DNA from: Flavimaribacter sediminis
GTDB lineage: Bacteria; Pseudomonadota; Alphaproteobacteria; Rhizobiales; Rhizobiaceae
Direction: 5' to 3'
NCBI RefSeq assembly: GCF_019492055.1
Contig: NZ_JAICBX010000001.1
Location: 1,658,696-1,722,695, forward strand
Length of the DNA stretch: 64,000 nucleotides
In this document: positions 25,525 through 35,274 of the stretch, piece by piece
How the letters are laid out: each line of letters opens with the position of its first letter
How positions within the stretch are numbered: the stretch's first letter is position 1
The notes under the pieces: model-generated
Told to the model about the DNA's origin: nothing
The model's input: only the letters and a program-made list of their open reading frames with translations
Database searches by the model: none
Translations under genes and position numbers: made by a program

Positions 25525-26955
25525 ATGAGCGAACGCAAAAAAACCATTCACATCATCGGCGGCGGCATGGCCGGTTCAGAGGCCGCCTGGCAAATCGCCA
25601 GCGCAGGCGTTCCCGTTATCCTGCATGAAATGCGGCCCGTACGCGGCACCGAAGCCCACCAGACCGATGGCCTTGCAGAGCTGGTCTGTTCCAACTCTTT
25701 CCGTTCCGATGACGCGACGGCCAACGCCGTGGGCGTGCTTCACCAGGAAATGCGTTTGGCCGGCTCGCTTTTCATGCGCGCCGCTGACGCAAACAAGGTG
25801 CCCGCCGGCAGCGCGCTCGCAGTCGATCGCGACGCTTTCTCCGCCGCTGTGACGAAGGCGATCGAGGCGCACCCCCTGATCGACATTACCCGGGAAGAAG
25901 TCGACGCATTGCCTCCGGCGGAATGGGAAGGCGCGATCATCGCGACCGGCCCCTTGACCTCCCCGGCCCTCGCCGATGCCATCCGGGCCGAGACGGGAAC
26001 CGACTCGCTGGCCTTTTTCGATGCAATCGCGCCGATCATTCACTACGACAGCATCGACATGTCGACGGCCTGGTTTCAGTCCCGCTACGACAAGACGGGA
26101 CCTGGCGGAAGCGGCAAGGACTACATCAATTGTCCGATGGATGAAACGCAGTACAATGCGTTCATCGACGCCTTGCTCGCCGGCGACAAAACGCAATTCA
26201 AGGAATGGGAAGGCACACCCTATTTCGATGGCTGCCTGCCGATTGAAATCATGGCTGAGCGCGGCCGCGAAACGTTGCGGCACGGCCCCATGAAACCCAT
26301 GGGTCTGACAAACGCCCATGCGCCGGACGTCAAGCCCTACGCCGTCGTGCAATTGCGACAGGACAATGCACTGGGCACGCTCTACAACATGGTAGGTTTC
26401 CAGACCAAGCTGAAATACGGCGCGCAGAAAGACATCTTTCAGATGATTCCCGGTCTGGAAAACGCCGAGTTCGCGAGGCTGGGCGGGCTCCACCGCAACA
26501 CCTATATCGATTCGCCTGTTCTTCTGGACGGAACCTTGCGAATGCATTCGCGGCCAGACATCCGTTTCGCCGGTCAGATCACCGGATGCGAAGGCTATGT
26601 CGAATCAGCGGCGATCGGCCTTCTGGCCGGCCGTTTCGCCGCCGCCGAACGACTTGGCCTGGAAATCGTCAGGCCGCCGCAGACAACGGCTATGGGCGCA
26701 ATCCTCGCCCACATCACCGGCGGACATCTGACAAGCAACGAAGAACCCGGCAAACGGTCGTTTCAGCCGATGAATGTCAATTTCGGGCTGTTCCCGCCCA
26801 TTTCGGTAGTCAAGCCCGAAGGCGTCAAACGCTTCAGGGGCAAGGACAAGGCCAGAGCCAAAAAACGCCAACTCGGTGAACGCGCGCTGGCTGATTGCAT
26901 GCAGTGGCTGGAAACAGGCGGCCTGACCCGACAAACGGAGGAAACCCTTGCATGA
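25525..26955 (+). CDS. trmFO: methylenetetrahydrofolate-tRNA-(uracil-5-)-methyltransferase TrmFO
   Basis: Flavoenzyme that forms m5U54 in tRNA using methylene-tetrahydrofolate. The 476-residue protein starts with the FAD-binding [14 protein letters not shown], followed by family blocks [64 protein letters not shown] and the C-terminal [19 protein letters not shown] plus [10 protein letters not shown]. It overlaps the following isomerase-like gene by 4 nt (ATGA). Confidence 0.98.
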   Translation: MSERKKTIHIIGGGMAGSEAAWQIASAGVPVILHEMRPVRGTEAHQTDGLAELVCSNSFRSDDATANAVGVLHQEMRLAGSLFMRAADANKVPAGSALAVDRDAFSAAVTKAIEAHPLIDITREEVDALPPAEWEGAIIATGPLTSPALADAIRAETGTDSLAFFDAIAPIIHYDSIDMSTAWFQSRYDKTGPGGSGKDYINCPMDETQYNAFIDALLAGDKTQFKEWEGTPYFDGCLPIEIMAERGRETLRHGPMKPMGLTNAHAPDVKPYAVVQLRQDNALGTLYNMVGFQTKLKYGAQKDIFQMIPGLENAEFARLGGLHRNTYIDSPVLLDGTLRMHSRPDIRFAGQITGCEGYVESAAIGLLAGRFAAAERLGLEIVRPPQTTAMGAILAHITGGHLTSNEEPGKRSFQPMNVNFGLFPPISVVKPEGVKRFRGKDKARAKKRQLGERALADCMQWLETGGLTRQTEETLA

Positions 26956-27791
26956 ACGCAATAGAGTCCACTTTCTTCCTCGTGGAACGACATGGCTCCG
27001 TGGCGCAGTTGTCCATGAACCGGCCAGACAAGGCCAACGGCATGACGCCGGACTTCTGGAGTGATCTTCCGCGTCTGATAGAACAATTGAACGCCGATGA
27101 AACGGTCCGCTGCGTGGTTCTCACCGGCGAAGGCAAGCATTTTACCGGCGGCATGGATCTGGCCGCCTTTTCCTCGATCGCAGCGCTGTTTACAAACGAA
27201 CCCGGCCGCGCGGCTTACGCCATGCGGGAACTGATCCTGAAACTGCAAAACAGTCTCACGGCGCTCGAGCAGGCCCGCTTTCCGGTCATTGCCGCAGTTC
27301 ACGGCGCCTGCCTCGGCGGCGGCATGGACCTGATCTCCGCCTGCGATATCAGGCTGGCCGCCCGCGACGCCTATTTCTCGATCGAGGAAATCAATATCGG
27401 CATGACAGCCGATGTCGGTACGCTGCAACGGCTTCCGAAACTGATTGCGCCGTCGGTTGTCGCTGAATTGTCCTATAGCGGCCGACGATTTTCCGCTGAC
27501 GAAGCCCTGCGTATCGGGCTTGTCAGTCATCTCGCCGAAAGTCGCGAGGCGCTCGTCGATCATGCGCTCCAAACGGCGCAGGAAATAGCCAGCCGTTCGC
27601 CGCTTGCGATCGCCGGCATCAAGCGCAACCTCGCCTATAGCCGCGACCACAGCGTTGCTGACGGTCTGGATTATATCGCCACCTGGAACGCTGGCATGCT
27701 GCGTCCGGACGATCTCACGAAGGCGGTCAAGGCTGCGATGACCAAATCCGAGACCTCGTTCGACAGCCTATTGAAGCAATCAGACCTGTAA
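26952..27791 (+). CDS. enoyl-CoA hydratase/isomerase family, dienoyl-CoA isomerase-like
   Basis: Crotonase-fold protein of 279 residues starting at the ATG that overlaps the trmFO stop. The oxyanion-hole segments are [13 protein letters not shown] and [11 protein letters not shown]. Asp126, Glu146 and Asp154 sit in [12 protein letters not shown] and [19 protein letters not shown]. Their spacing of 20 and 8 residues equals the catalytic Asp/Glu/Asp of rat delta3,5-delta2,4-dienoyl-CoA isomerase. That suggests isomerisation in beta-oxidation of unsaturated acyl chains rather than hydration. Coupling to trmFO is probably positional only. Confidence 0.88.
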   Translation: MNAIESTFFLVERHGSVAQLSMNRPDKANGMTPDFWSDLPRLIEQLNADETVRCVVLTGEGKHFTGGMDLAAFSSIAALFTNEPGRAAYAMRELILKLQNSLTALEQARFPVIAAVHGACLGGGMDLISACDIRLAARDAYFSIEEINIGMTADVGTLQRLPKLIAPSVVAELSYSGRRFSADEALRIGLVSHLAESREALVDHALQTAQEIASRSPLAIAGIKRNLAYSRDHSVADGLDYIATWNAGMLRPDDLTKAVKAAMTKSETSFDSLLKQSDL

Positions 27792-27795
27792 TCCG

Positions 27796-28641
27796 TCAGA
27801 AGGCGCCGCGCCTCGCCGCTTGCCAGAGCCACCATTGTCGCCGCCATTGCGATATCGCAAGCGGTTTGACCGCGATTGATTGGCTGCGCCTGGCGGCGAT
27901 TTCCAGCGTATGCGCGGCGATACCAAGCGGCAAAAAAGCTGCGAAACATTCCGGCGGTATGGACGCCGCCCTGTTTCTTGCCTCCTGCAGGTGATCCTTT
28001 CCATAGGCGGCGAATGCAGCAACGAGCCTCTGCAGCGCGCCCTTGTCGTCGCCGGCGAGAAATCCCTCAGCATCAAGACCCGCGGCGGAGAGAATATCCG
28101 CAGGAACAAATACCTGGCCCCTCGCCCTGTGCTGAGGCATAAGCAAGAGACACCCGGATACGAATAGCGCAACGCCAGCATGGCCGGCGGCGTCGCTGCT
28201 TTTTACGGCCGCGTCTCTGTCAAGAATCATCGAAACCAGTTGAATCAGACCCGAAACGCTTTCTCCCGCATGGCCTTCAAATGTGTTCCGGTCAGGCATC
28301 GGGTCGTTATAGAGGTCAAATCGGCGCGCCTCGATCATGTTCAGCAGCATGGCGCGAGGAAGATCGAATTCGTCGACGGCCGCCAACAATTCCGCAGCGA
28401 CGGGGTTGGCCGACGCTTCGCCATGCTCCGAACCATTGATCAGATCTGTCCACCATTGCAGGCGCATTTCACCGATCATCGGTTCGGTGGTCACGTCCCG
28501 AACGCGCGCCAGTTCCAGATTGAATGCATAGAGGGCCGCGACCGGCGCGCGCCTGTCTTCACGCGTCAGAAGCGCGCAAAGATACCTGTCGCGATCTCCC
28601 TCGCGAAGAAACGCAAGGCAGTGTTCTGTTTGATCGAACAT
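27796..28641 (-). CDS. squalene/phytoene synthase-fold protein, NDUFAF6-like
   Basis: 281 residues with an all-helical isoprenoid-synthase fold. The Asp-rich DDxxD catalytic motifs are absent: the first-motif region reads FNLELARVRDVTTEPMIGEM, close to human NDUFAF6 (ALNVELAQVKD..SEKTIGLMR). RGQVFVPADILSAAGLDAEGFL resembles the NDUFAF6 segment [21 protein letters not shown]. NDUFAF6 is a mitochondrial complex I assembly factor. It lies 8 bp after the NDUFAF3-like gene and last in the yajC-secDF unit. I read it as non-carotenogenic, probably linked to respiratory complex assembly. Confidence 0.82.
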   Translation of the reverse strand: MFDQTEHCLAFLREGDRDRYLCALLTREDRRAPVAALYAFNLELARVRDVTTEPMIGEMRLQWWTDLINGSEHGEASANPVAAELLAAVDEFDLPRAMLLNMIEARRFDLYNDPMPDRNTFEGHAGESVSGLIQLVSMILDRDAAVKSSDAAGHAGVALFVSGCLLLMPQHRARGQVFVPADILSAAGLDAEGFLAGDDKGALQRLVAAFAAYGKDHLQEARNRAASIPPECFAAFLPLGIAAHTLEIAARRSQSIAVKPLAISQWRRQWWLWQAARRGAF

Positions 28642-28649
28642 GGACCCAC

Positions 28650-29039
28650 CTACACCGCAATGAGAGCAGCAGCTACGGCGCGCGATTCGGCAAGCATGAC
28701 ATTGTAGGTGCGCACCGCGGCGCCGGTGCTCATCGGATCGGATATGATCGCAAGTTCGCGCAGTCGCGATTTCAGCGGCTTTGGCAGCGGGCGAATTTCA
28801 TGGCCCGTCCCGACCAGCAGCACATCGATTTCGCCGGCCTCCTCCAGAACCTTGGCGAAGAGGCCGATCTCGAGTTCGCTGGCTTCATCGGCGTTCCAGC
28901 CGTGTATGCCGGAAGGCAGACACAGCAGCGAACCCCGGTGCGACATATCGGCGAATCGGAACCCACCGGCGCCATAGGCGTCTATCGGCGCCCGCCCCGG
29001 GAAATGCGCATCGCGTATTTCGATGCCGCTGCCTCTCAT
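28650..29039 (-). CDS. Mth938-like domain protein, NDUFAF3-like
   Basis: 129 residues, a DUF498/Mth938-fold protein. The order of conserved elements follows human NDUFAF3: IDAYGAGGFRFAD, a LLCLPSGIHGWN strand, IDVLLVGTGHE and the C-terminal DPMSTGAAVRTYNVMLAESRAVAAALI. NDUFAF3 is an assembly factor of mitochondrial complex I. It is placed 12 bp downstream of secDF and 8 bp upstream of the NDUFAF6-like gene, so the two putative complex I assembly factors are co-transcribed with a membrane-protein export apparatus. Confidence 0.85.
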   Translation of the reverse strand: MRGSGIEIRDAHFPGRAPIDAYGAGGFRFADMSHRGSLLCLPSGIHGWNADEASELEIGLFAKVLEEAGEIDVLLVGTGHEIRPLPKPLKSRLRELAIISDPMSTGAAVRTYNVMLAESRAVAAALIAV

Positions 29040-29051
29040 GCGATATCGCGC

Positions 29052-31622
29052 CTACGCAATTCCTTGCGCAGATCCCTTGCTCCCGGTTTCCGGATCCTCC
29101 GCGCCGATGTCCCGCTGAAAGTTCTCAGGACGCAGCTTGAACAGAATGAGGATCGGCGCGGCAATGAAGATCGACGAGTAGGTTCCGACGACCACGCCGA
29201 AAATCATGGCGAATGTGAAGGAACGAATGACTTCTCCGCCGAAAATGTACAACGCCAGCAACGCCATCAATGTGGTGATCGAGGTCAGCGTCGTACGGGA
29301 CAACATCTGGTTGACCGACAGATCGAGCAAGTCCGGCAACGGCATCTTCTTGTACCGCCTGAGATTCTCCCGAACACGGTCATAGACGACCACCGTATCG
29401 TTGAGCGAATAACCGACTATTGTCAGCAAAGCCGCAATACTGCTCAGATTGAAGTCGATGCCCGCCAGCACGAGCACGCCGATGGTCAAAATGACGTCAT
29501 TGAGGGTCGCCACGATTGCGCCGATCGCGAATTGCCATTCGAAGCGGAACCAGATGTATATCAGGATCGCAAAGAGCGAGGCGATGACTGCGATTGTTCC
29601 CGCCCACGCCAGTTCGCCCGAGACCGTCGGACTGATGACCTCGACGAATTCGATCGTATAATCGGTTTCCAGATCTGCGCGAACCTTGGCTACAGCGCTT
29701 TGTTCGGCGTTTGCGCCTGCGTCCTGCGACTGGACGCGGATCATCGCCTGATCGTTTCCGCCGCCATATTCCTGAACCTGGATATTGCCGAGATTCAATT
29801 CCGAGAGCCGCGCGCGGATGTCTCCGACGTCGACCTGGCCTAAATCGGCCTTTACCTGAACGATAGAGCCGCCTGTAAAGTCGATGCCGTAATTCAGGCC
29901 CGGCTTGATGAACAAAACCATCGAAGCGATCAGCGCCAGCGCAGTGAATATGAAGGTGATCTTGCGCAGCCACATGAAGCCGATACGGGACTCGCCGAAC
30001 ATGTCGGAGATCCAGGCTCTTGGAAGCGCCTTTGGCTTTTTGCGGCGAACCCATTCGGCGATCATCCAGCGCGTCACCGTGAAAGCAGTGAACACCGTCG
30101 TGACGATACCGATGGCCAGAGTGACGGCAAAGCCGCGCACCGGTCCAGAACCGAGATAAAACAGGATGACAGCCGCTATCAGCGTGGTGATGTTGGCGTC
30201 CAGAATGGTGTTGAAGGCGCGGCTGAAACCGGCGTCGATCGCCTGAATAAGCGACCTTCCCCCGCGTCTTTCTTCGCGAATGCGCTCGTAGATCAACACG
30301 TTGGAGTCCACCGCCATGCCGACTGTCAGCACGATGCCGGCGATACCGGGCAAAGTGAGGGTTGCCCCGATCACAGTCAGCAACGCGATGATCAGCACAA
30401 CGTTGAAGATAAGCGCGAGGTTGGCGATGATTCCCAGAAACCCGTAAGCCAGGAACATGAAGGCGATCACCAGGATCGCGCCGATCAGACCCGCCGTTTC
30501 GCCGGCGGCGATGGAATCGGCGCCAAGGCTTGGCCCCACGGAACTTTCCTGCAGGATCGTCAGCTTGGCCGGCAAGGCGCCTGCGCGAAGCAATACAGCC
30601 AGATCATTTGCGGACTGAACGGTAAAATTGCCGGATATCTGGCCCGAACCGCCGAGTATCGGCTCGTTGATTCGCGGCGCGGTGATGACGGCGCCGTCGA
30701 GCACGACAGCAAACAGACGTCCGACATTGCGCTGGGTCACCTGACCAAAACGCTGGGCGCCTTTCGTGTCGAAGCGGAACGTCACAATGGGTTCGTTTGT
30801 GCGTTGATCAAAACCCGCCTGCGCATCGACGAGGTTTTCACCCGAAACAAGGATGCGTCGCTCAAGCAGATAGGGAATCGGGGGATCGTCGTTCGAATAG
30901 ACAATTTCGGCGGTTGCAGGCGGACGCCCGTTGACAGCCTCTTCCGCGGACATGGAGGAATCGACCAGATGGAAGGTCAGCTTGGCCACCTGGTTGAGCA
31001 GGTCTTTCAAGCGTTCGGGATCGTCGAAACCCGGCACCTGGACCAGGATGCGGTCTGCGCCCTGGCGCTGGATGATCGGCTCTGTCGTGCCGAGTTCGTC
31101 GATGCGTCGTCGAATGACCTCGATCGACTGTGAAGCGGCGGAGGCCACGCGGTTTTCGAGCCCCTCCTCCGTCATCGTCAGCGTGATGCGGCCGGGTTCC
31201 GGTTCGCTCATCACGGCTTCCTGGATGGAGCCGCCGCTCATCAGGCCCGCATTGACGAGCTGCGTCAGTTCCGAAAGAGCGTCTTTCGCAGCATCGATGT
31301 CCTCAGGATTCCTGATCGTAACCTGGGCGACCCGTCCGTTTCCGGAAAGCCCCGTATATCCAATGCCGTCTTCCCGCAGTAGGCGACGCATGTCGTCGAC
31401 GGTCGTTTCCAGCCGCTCTTTCTCGATATCCTCCCGGTCTACTTCCAGCAGGATATGAGATCCGCCCTGCAGGTCGAGTCCGAGGGTCAGTTGCCGTTTC
31501 GGAAACCAGTCCGGCAATTGCGCAAGTTGCTGCTGCGTCAGCAAATTCGGAAACGCAAACAATACGCCGGCGAGTATGACCAGCCAGATGAGGGTCGTTT
31601 TCCAACGGGAGAAATGAAGCAT
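29052..31622 (-). CDS. secDF: protein translocase SecDF (fused SecD and SecF)
   Basis: An 856-residue fusion of SecD (about 1-520) and SecF (about 540-840), 12 TM segments in total. The SecD part shows GLDLQGGSHILLEV, the P1 head domain and the TM4-type motif NVLIYERIREERRGG. The SecF part shows LNYGIDFTGGSIVQV and DTVVVYDRVRENLRRYKK. The fused protein uses the proton gradient to help SecYEG release exported proteins on the periplasmic side. It lies 82 bp after yajC on the same strand, the usual order. Confidence 0.97.
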   Translation of the reverse strand: MLHFSRWKTTLIWLVILAGVLFAFPNLLTQQQLAQLPDWFPKRQLTLGLDLQGGSHILLEVDREDIEKERLETTVDDMRRLLREDGIGYTGLSGNGRVAQVTIRNPEDIDAAKDALSELTQLVNAGLMSGGSIQEAVMSEPEPGRITLTMTEEGLENRVASAASQSIEVIRRRIDELGTTEPIIQRQGADRILVQVPGFDDPERLKDLLNQVAKLTFHLVDSSMSAEEAVNGRPPATAEIVYSNDDPPIPYLLERRILVSGENLVDAQAGFDQRTNEPIVTFRFDTKGAQRFGQVTQRNVGRLFAVVLDGAVITAPRINEPILGGSGQISGNFTVQSANDLAVLLRAGALPAKLTILQESSVGPSLGADSIAAGETAGLIGAILVIAFMFLAYGFLGIIANLALIFNVVLIIALLTVIGATLTLPGIAGIVLTVGMAVDSNVLIYERIREERRGGRSLIQAIDAGFSRAFNTILDANITTLIAAVILFYLGSGPVRGFAVTLAIGIVTTVFTAFTVTRWMIAEWVRRKKPKALPRAWISDMFGESRIGFMWLRKITFIFTALALIASMVLFIKPGLNYGIDFTGGSIVQVKADLGQVDVGDIRARLSELNLGNIQVQEYGGGNDQAMIRVQSQDAGANAEQSAVAKVRADLETDYTIEFVEVISPTVSGELAWAGTIAVIASLFAILIYIWFRFEWQFAIGAIVATLNDVILTIGVLVLAGIDFNLSSIAALLTIVGYSLNDTVVVYDRVRENLRRYKKMPLPDLLDLSVNQMLSRTTLTSITTLMALLALYIFGGEVIRSFTFAMIFGVVVGTYSSIFIAAPILILFKLRPENFQRDIGAEDPETGSKGSAQGIA

Positions 31623-31704
31623 GTCGCTCTCGGATTATGGGGCGGCGATTCGCCGCCTCCGGTTGCTGATCCATATCGCCCCGTGGATCAGACCTTGGTC
31701 TATT

Positions 31705-32043
31705 TTACTTTTTCGCGGGTTCTTTGACGGGTTCGCCTTTGACCTTCACATCCGCAAGCAGCGAACGAGCGACCCGGACCTTGACGCCTTCGGCGATTTC
31801 CACCTCGAGCTCATTGTCGTCGACGACCTTGACGATCTTTCCGGTGATGCCGCCGCCGGTGACGACCTGATCGCCGCGCCTGACATTGTTCAGCATTTCC
31901 TGACGTTTCTTCATCTGCTGCCGCTGTGGGCGTATGATGAGAAAGTACATGATCACGAAGATCAGGATGAATGGCAGTATGAAGCCGAACGTATCGCCCA
32001 TGCCGCCTCCAGCGGCCTGTGCGTATGCCGGTGTTACAAACAT
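31705..32043 (-). CDS. yajC: preprotein translocase subunit YajC
   Basis: 112 residues with an N-terminal TM (FGFILPFILIFVIMYFLIIRPQRQQ) and the YajC domain KKRQEMLNNVRRGDQVVTGGGITGKIVKV. YajC forms a complex with SecDF at the Sec translocon. AAGGAG lies upstream of the ATG. It is the first gene of the unit yajC-secDF-NDUFAF3-like-NDUFAF6-like. Confidence 0.97.
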   Translation of the reverse strand: MFVTPAYAQAAGGGMGDTFGFILPFILIFVIMYFLIIRPQRQQMKKRQEMLNNVRRGDQVVTGGGITGKIVKVVDDNELEVEIAEGVKVRVARSLLADVKVKGEPVKEPAKK

Positions 32044-32101
32044 TTAGAACTCCTTCAGGGCGTTTCGCGGATACCCGCGTTCCCGGACTTTTGGTGAGCG
32101 G

Positions 32102-32129
32102 AATATAGTCGCAATGCAGGCTATTGCAA
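32102..32129 (-). promoter_or_regulatory. sigma-70-type promoter of yajC-secDF
   Basis: On the minus strand TTGCAA (32124-32129) is followed after 16 bp by TATATT (complement of 32102-32107), about 60 bp before the yajC start. The leader contains a short CGCGG-GTAT-CCGCG hairpin. Confidence 0.55.
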
Positions 32130-32210
32130 CTGCGGAAGTCTCAAGGGCGGACTTTTCGCCGCCCTGCCTTCGTGCTACGCGACAGCAAAAGCATGATGAA
32201 GGATAATTAC

Positions 32211-33086
32211 GTGAAAGACGAATTGCTCACCGGTCTGATCGATCAGGTCAAGAAACTGACACAAGCCGTTGAATCTCTTTCCGGTCCTGGTTACGCCGAA
32301 AATGACCTTAACGCCGCAGACTGCTTTGTCTGGGTTCCTGAATCACGATTTCTTCAACCGGTAGCCAAGCCAAATCGCATCGACATCAGCCTGATCAGGG
32401 GCGTCGATCGGGTCCGGGACATTCTCTTCGACAATACGCGGCGCTTTGCCGAAGGATTGCCCGCCAACAACGTTCTGCTGTGGGGCGCGCGCGGAATGGG
32501 CAAGTCATCGCTGGTAAAATCGACGCACGCCGCGCTCCAGGCGCAATCCCCGAAATCCGGTCCTGGCCTGAAACTTGTCGAAATACATCGGGAGGATATC
32601 GAGAGCCTGCCCGTGCTCATGGCCATGTTGCGCGACATGGAAGATCGTTTCATTCTGTTTTGCGACGATTTGTCCTTCGATAATGACGATACGTCCTATA
32701 AATCGCTGAAAGCAGCGCTCGAAGGCGGATTGGAGGGGCGCGCAGAAAACGTCGTGTTCTATGCAACGTCGAACCGGAGACATCTTCTGCCCCGCGACAT
32801 GATGGAAAACGAGCGCTCCACGGCGATCAATCCGTCGGAAGCAGTGGAGGAAAAGGTTTCGCTGTCGGACAGGTTCGGTCTTTGGCTGGGCTTTCATAAA
32901 TGCAGCCAGGATGAGTACCTGGACATGATCGAAGCCTACGCCAAGCACTTCGAGCTACCGATGGATCCCGATCAGATGCGGTCGGAAGCTCTGGAGTGGG
33001 CGACAACCAGAGGCGCACGCTCCGGTCGCGTCGCCTGGCAATTCATTCAAGACGCCGCGGGACGACTTGGAAAACAGTTGAAATAG
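32211..33086 (+). CDS. DUF815 family ATPase
   Basis: A P-loop AAA-like ATPase of about 291 residues. Walker A is LLWGARGMGKSSLVK, Walker B is FILFCDDLSFDNDD, and the sensor-like YATSNRRHLLPRDM follows. The function of DUF815 is unknown. GTG at 32211 is chosen because AAGGA lies seven bases upstream; two ATGs at 32193 and 32196 lack a ribosome site. It is divergent from yajC and convergent with nlpD, whose stop codon is 10 bp away within a small hairpin (33082-33100). Confidence 0.88.
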   Translation: MKDELLTGLIDQVKKLTQAVESLSGPGYAENDLNAADCFVWVPESRFLQPVAKPNRIDISLIRGVDRVRDILFDNTRRFAEGLPANNVLLWGARGMGKSSLVKSTHAALQAQSPKSGPGLKLVEIHREDIESLPVLMAMLRDMEDRFILFCDDLSFDNDDTSYKSLKAALEGGLEGRAENVVFYATSNRRHLLPRDMMENERSTAINPSEAVEEKVSLSDRFGLWLGFHKCSQDEYLDMIEAYAKHFELPMDPDQMRSEALEWATTRGARSGRVAWQFIQDAAGRLGKQLK

Positions 33087-33095
33087 GCTTCGCGC

Positions 33096-34490
33096 CTATT
33101 CCAGGTAGGTCATGGGATCGATGGGCTTGGCGTCCTTGCGGATCTCGAAATGAAGCTTCGGGCGATTCGCGTCGCCGCTCATGCCAGACAACGCCACCAC
33201 TTCGCCGCGCGTAACCGTATCGCCGCGCTGAACCTTCAGTTCACGCGCATGGCCATAGACGCTGACCAGTCCATTGTCATGGCGGACCAGAACCGTGTTG
33301 CCGTATTCTTTCAGACCGTTGCCCGCATAGATGACGACGCCATTTTCCGCCGCCTTGATCGGCGTGCCTTCCGGGACTGAAATGTCGATGCCGTCGCTCT
33401 TGCGGCCATTGGTTGAGCCGCCAAACGGCGTCATGACCTGACCTGTCGCCGGCCAGCGAAGCTTTTCAATTCCGGTTGTTTTCGGCGCGTCAGCCTGCAG
33501 GCTTGCGGTCTGGGTTACAGAATCGCTTCTGGGCGCGACTTCCGTCTTCGCCGGCGTCGTCGCAACAGCAGCAGTCTTCACCGGTTCGTTCTTCGCGCCG
33601 GCGGCGGGAATCTTGAGCGTCTGGCCAATCCGGATATTCGTGCCCGTCAGTCCGTTCGCCTTCTGCAGGTCGGCAACGCTCACGCCAGTGTTTGCCGAGA
33701 TGCGATTGAGGCTGTCTCCCGACTGCACGACATAGGAACTGCCGGCCGCGCTGGAGGCGTTTGTCTGTTGGCGGGTTTCACTTGGCGCCTGCAGAACCTG
33801 ACGCGGCGCCGGCGCTGAAGTATTGGAGGCGTCAATGCGCGTGTTCGTTGCGGCGCTCGCCATCTGTGTTTTCGGATCGTTGTCCGGGGCTGAAACAGGC
33901 ACGCCGTTTCCATAATTATAGGTTGGGATGACGAGCGATTGCCCGACCTGAATGGAAGAGGCGTTCGAGATGCCATTGGCCTTCAGGATGTCGTCAGCCG
34001 GAACCCCGTAGCGGCGCGACAGACCATAGACGGTGTCGCCTTGCCCGATTGTCACACGGGTTCCGCCAGCCGTCGTCCACCCTTTGCCGGCTGAGGAACC
34101 CGCGCCCCCCGCTCCTCCGGCGGCCGTCGCCCTTGCCGCCGAACTGAATTCCTGGTTCGCCGCCTGCGCGTCAGGGACAGCCACCGGCGCCAGGCCGGAT
34201 GAATTGACTGTGTTCTGGACAGGAGCCGGCGGATACGCGCCTTGCGAAACCGACCCGGTTTGCGTCTGGTCAAGCGGCTGCGATCCGGTTCCCGGATAAG
34301 GCTGGGTATAGACCGGCTGCTGTGATGCTGCTTGCGTCCGATCACCGACATTCCCCGGAACGGTGCCGGTGAACAGGCCGTCGCTGAAGCGACTGCTCTG
34401 GTTGCATCCAGCGACCAGAACCGAGAGACATACCGCTCCCATCAATTTCGTGACAAGGCGAGGTGACAGGGCGGGACAACTTGTACGCAT
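33096..34490 (-). CDS. nlpD: LysM and M23-domain lipoprotein (NlpD-like)
   Basis: 464 residues. The lipoprotein signal ends in SVLVAGC near residue 25. After a Gln/Pro/Ser-rich linker come two LysM domains (VTIGQGDTVYGLSRRYG and YVVQSGDSLNRISANTG) and a C-terminal LytM/M23 domain. The zinc ligands look degenerate: the HxxxD site reads SDGIDI and the HxH site is KLHFEI. That is typical of NlpD/EnvC proteins, which activate amidases rather than cut peptidoglycan. It is located downstream of pcm in the surE-pcm-nlpD order. ATG 34490 follows an in-frame TTG. Confidence 0.92.
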   Translation of the reverse strand: MRTSCPALSPRLVTKLMGAVCLSVLVAGCNQSSRFSDGLFTGTVPGNVGDRTQAASQQPVYTQPYPGTGSQPLDQTQTGSVSQGAYPPAPVQNTVNSSGLAPVAVPDAQAANQEFSSAARATAAGGAGGAGSSAGKGWTTAGGTRVTIGQGDTVYGLSRRYGVPADDILKANGISNASSIQVGQSLVIPTYNYGNGVPVSAPDNDPKTQMASAATNTRIDASNTSAPAPRQVLQAPSETRQQTNASSAAGSSYVVQSGDSLNRISANTGVSVADLQKANGLTGTNIRIGQTLKIPAAGAKNEPVKTAAVATTPAKTEVAPRSDSVTQTASLQADAPKTTGIEKLRWPATGQVMTPFGGSTNGRKSDGIDISVPEGTPIKAAENGVVIYAGNGLKEYGNTVLVRHDNGLVSVYGHARELKVQRGDTVTRGEVVALSGMSGDANRPKLHFEIRKDAKPIDPMTYLE

Positions 34491-34620
34491 CAAACTAGCT
34501 CACATACTACCGGAACATGGTGAGCTTATTAGACCGCATCAGGGTTACCGGCAGGTTAAGGCGGAGACCCTGTTTTGGCAAATAAATCTGCGGTTAAGCG
34601 TATATCTTAAGGTTCACGCG

Positions 34621-35274
34621 TCAAAGAACCGCCGCTGCGGTGCCCAGCAGCGGCTGAAACCGGACCGGGAATAGGTCTTCCCGCTCGAACCTGCTGCCGG
34701 TTTTGGTCAGACGCACGAGCATCTGCGGCTCCTCGGCGGGGCCGATCGCCGTTATCATGACGCCGCGCGACACGAGCTTTTCCACGAACATGCGCGGCAT
34801 GGAATCGAAAGCGGCCGTGACGAGAATCCGGTCGAACGTTCCGTCAACGGCGTCCTTGTCCAGCCCGTTGCCAACCTGAGCGACGACGTTCTTCAGGCCA
34901 AGATGTTCGAACTTCTGTCCGGCCAGTTGAGAGAGCGTCCGATATCTGTCGATGGTGACGACCCTGTCGGCTATTCTCGCCATGACGGCGGCTGTGAATC
35001 CGGAGCCGGTGCCTATCTCGAGCACACGTTGCCCTGCGCCCAGGCCCAGAAGGTGCAGCATACGCAGACTGAGATCGGCGCCCTCCATGTATTCTCCGCA
35101 ATCGAGCGGCAGTGTTCGTCCGGAATAGGCAAGATCGGAATAAGCAGGCGGCGCGAAAAGGCTGCGGGGCGTCTGTTCGGCCGCCAGTATGAGGGTCCTG
35201 TCGGATATCCCCTCCCCGCGAAGGCGCAGCATCAGCGAAGCGAGGCCTTCCTTCTCGGACAATCGGGAATTCAA
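34621..35274 (-). CDS. pcm: protein-L-isoaspartate O-methyltransferase
   Basis: Methylates isoaspartyl residues in damaged proteins. The 217-residue product has [21 protein letters not shown] (usual motif around the active-site region), SAM-binding motif [25 protein letters not shown], and the later [18 protein letters not shown]. The TTG start at 35274 overlaps the surE stop by 4 nt (TTGA) and yields [14 protein letters not shown], matching rhizobial Pcm starts. A second PIMT-like gene is present at 58145-58819. Confidence 0.95.
   Translation of the reverse strand: MNSRLSEKEGLASLMLRLRGEGISDRTLILAAEQTPRSLFAPPAYSDLAYSGRTLPLDCGEYMEGADLSLRMLHLLGLGAGQRVLEIGTGSGFTAAVMARIADRVVTIDRYRTLSQLAGQKFEHLGLKNVVAQVGNGLDKDAVDGTFDRILVTAAFDSMPRMFVEKLVSRGVMITAIGPAEEPQMLVRLTKTGSRFEREDLFPVRFQPLLGTAAAVL

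Noticed and set aside
27796..28641. Carotenoid or squalene biosynthesis
   Set aside because: The Asp-rich catalytic motifs are missing and no desaturase or other terpenoid gene is nearby; similarity to NDUFAF6 explains the fold.
28524..29843. 439-codon plus-strand frame
   Set aside because: Covers parts of three minus-strand genes (NDUFAF6-like, NDUFAF3-like, secDF) and has no recognisable domain.
33082..33100. AATAGGC-TTCGC-GCCTATT hairpin as terminator between the DUF815 gene and nlpD
   Set aside because: The stem is short and AT-rich, lies over both stop codons and has no T-run on either side; kept only as a remark.
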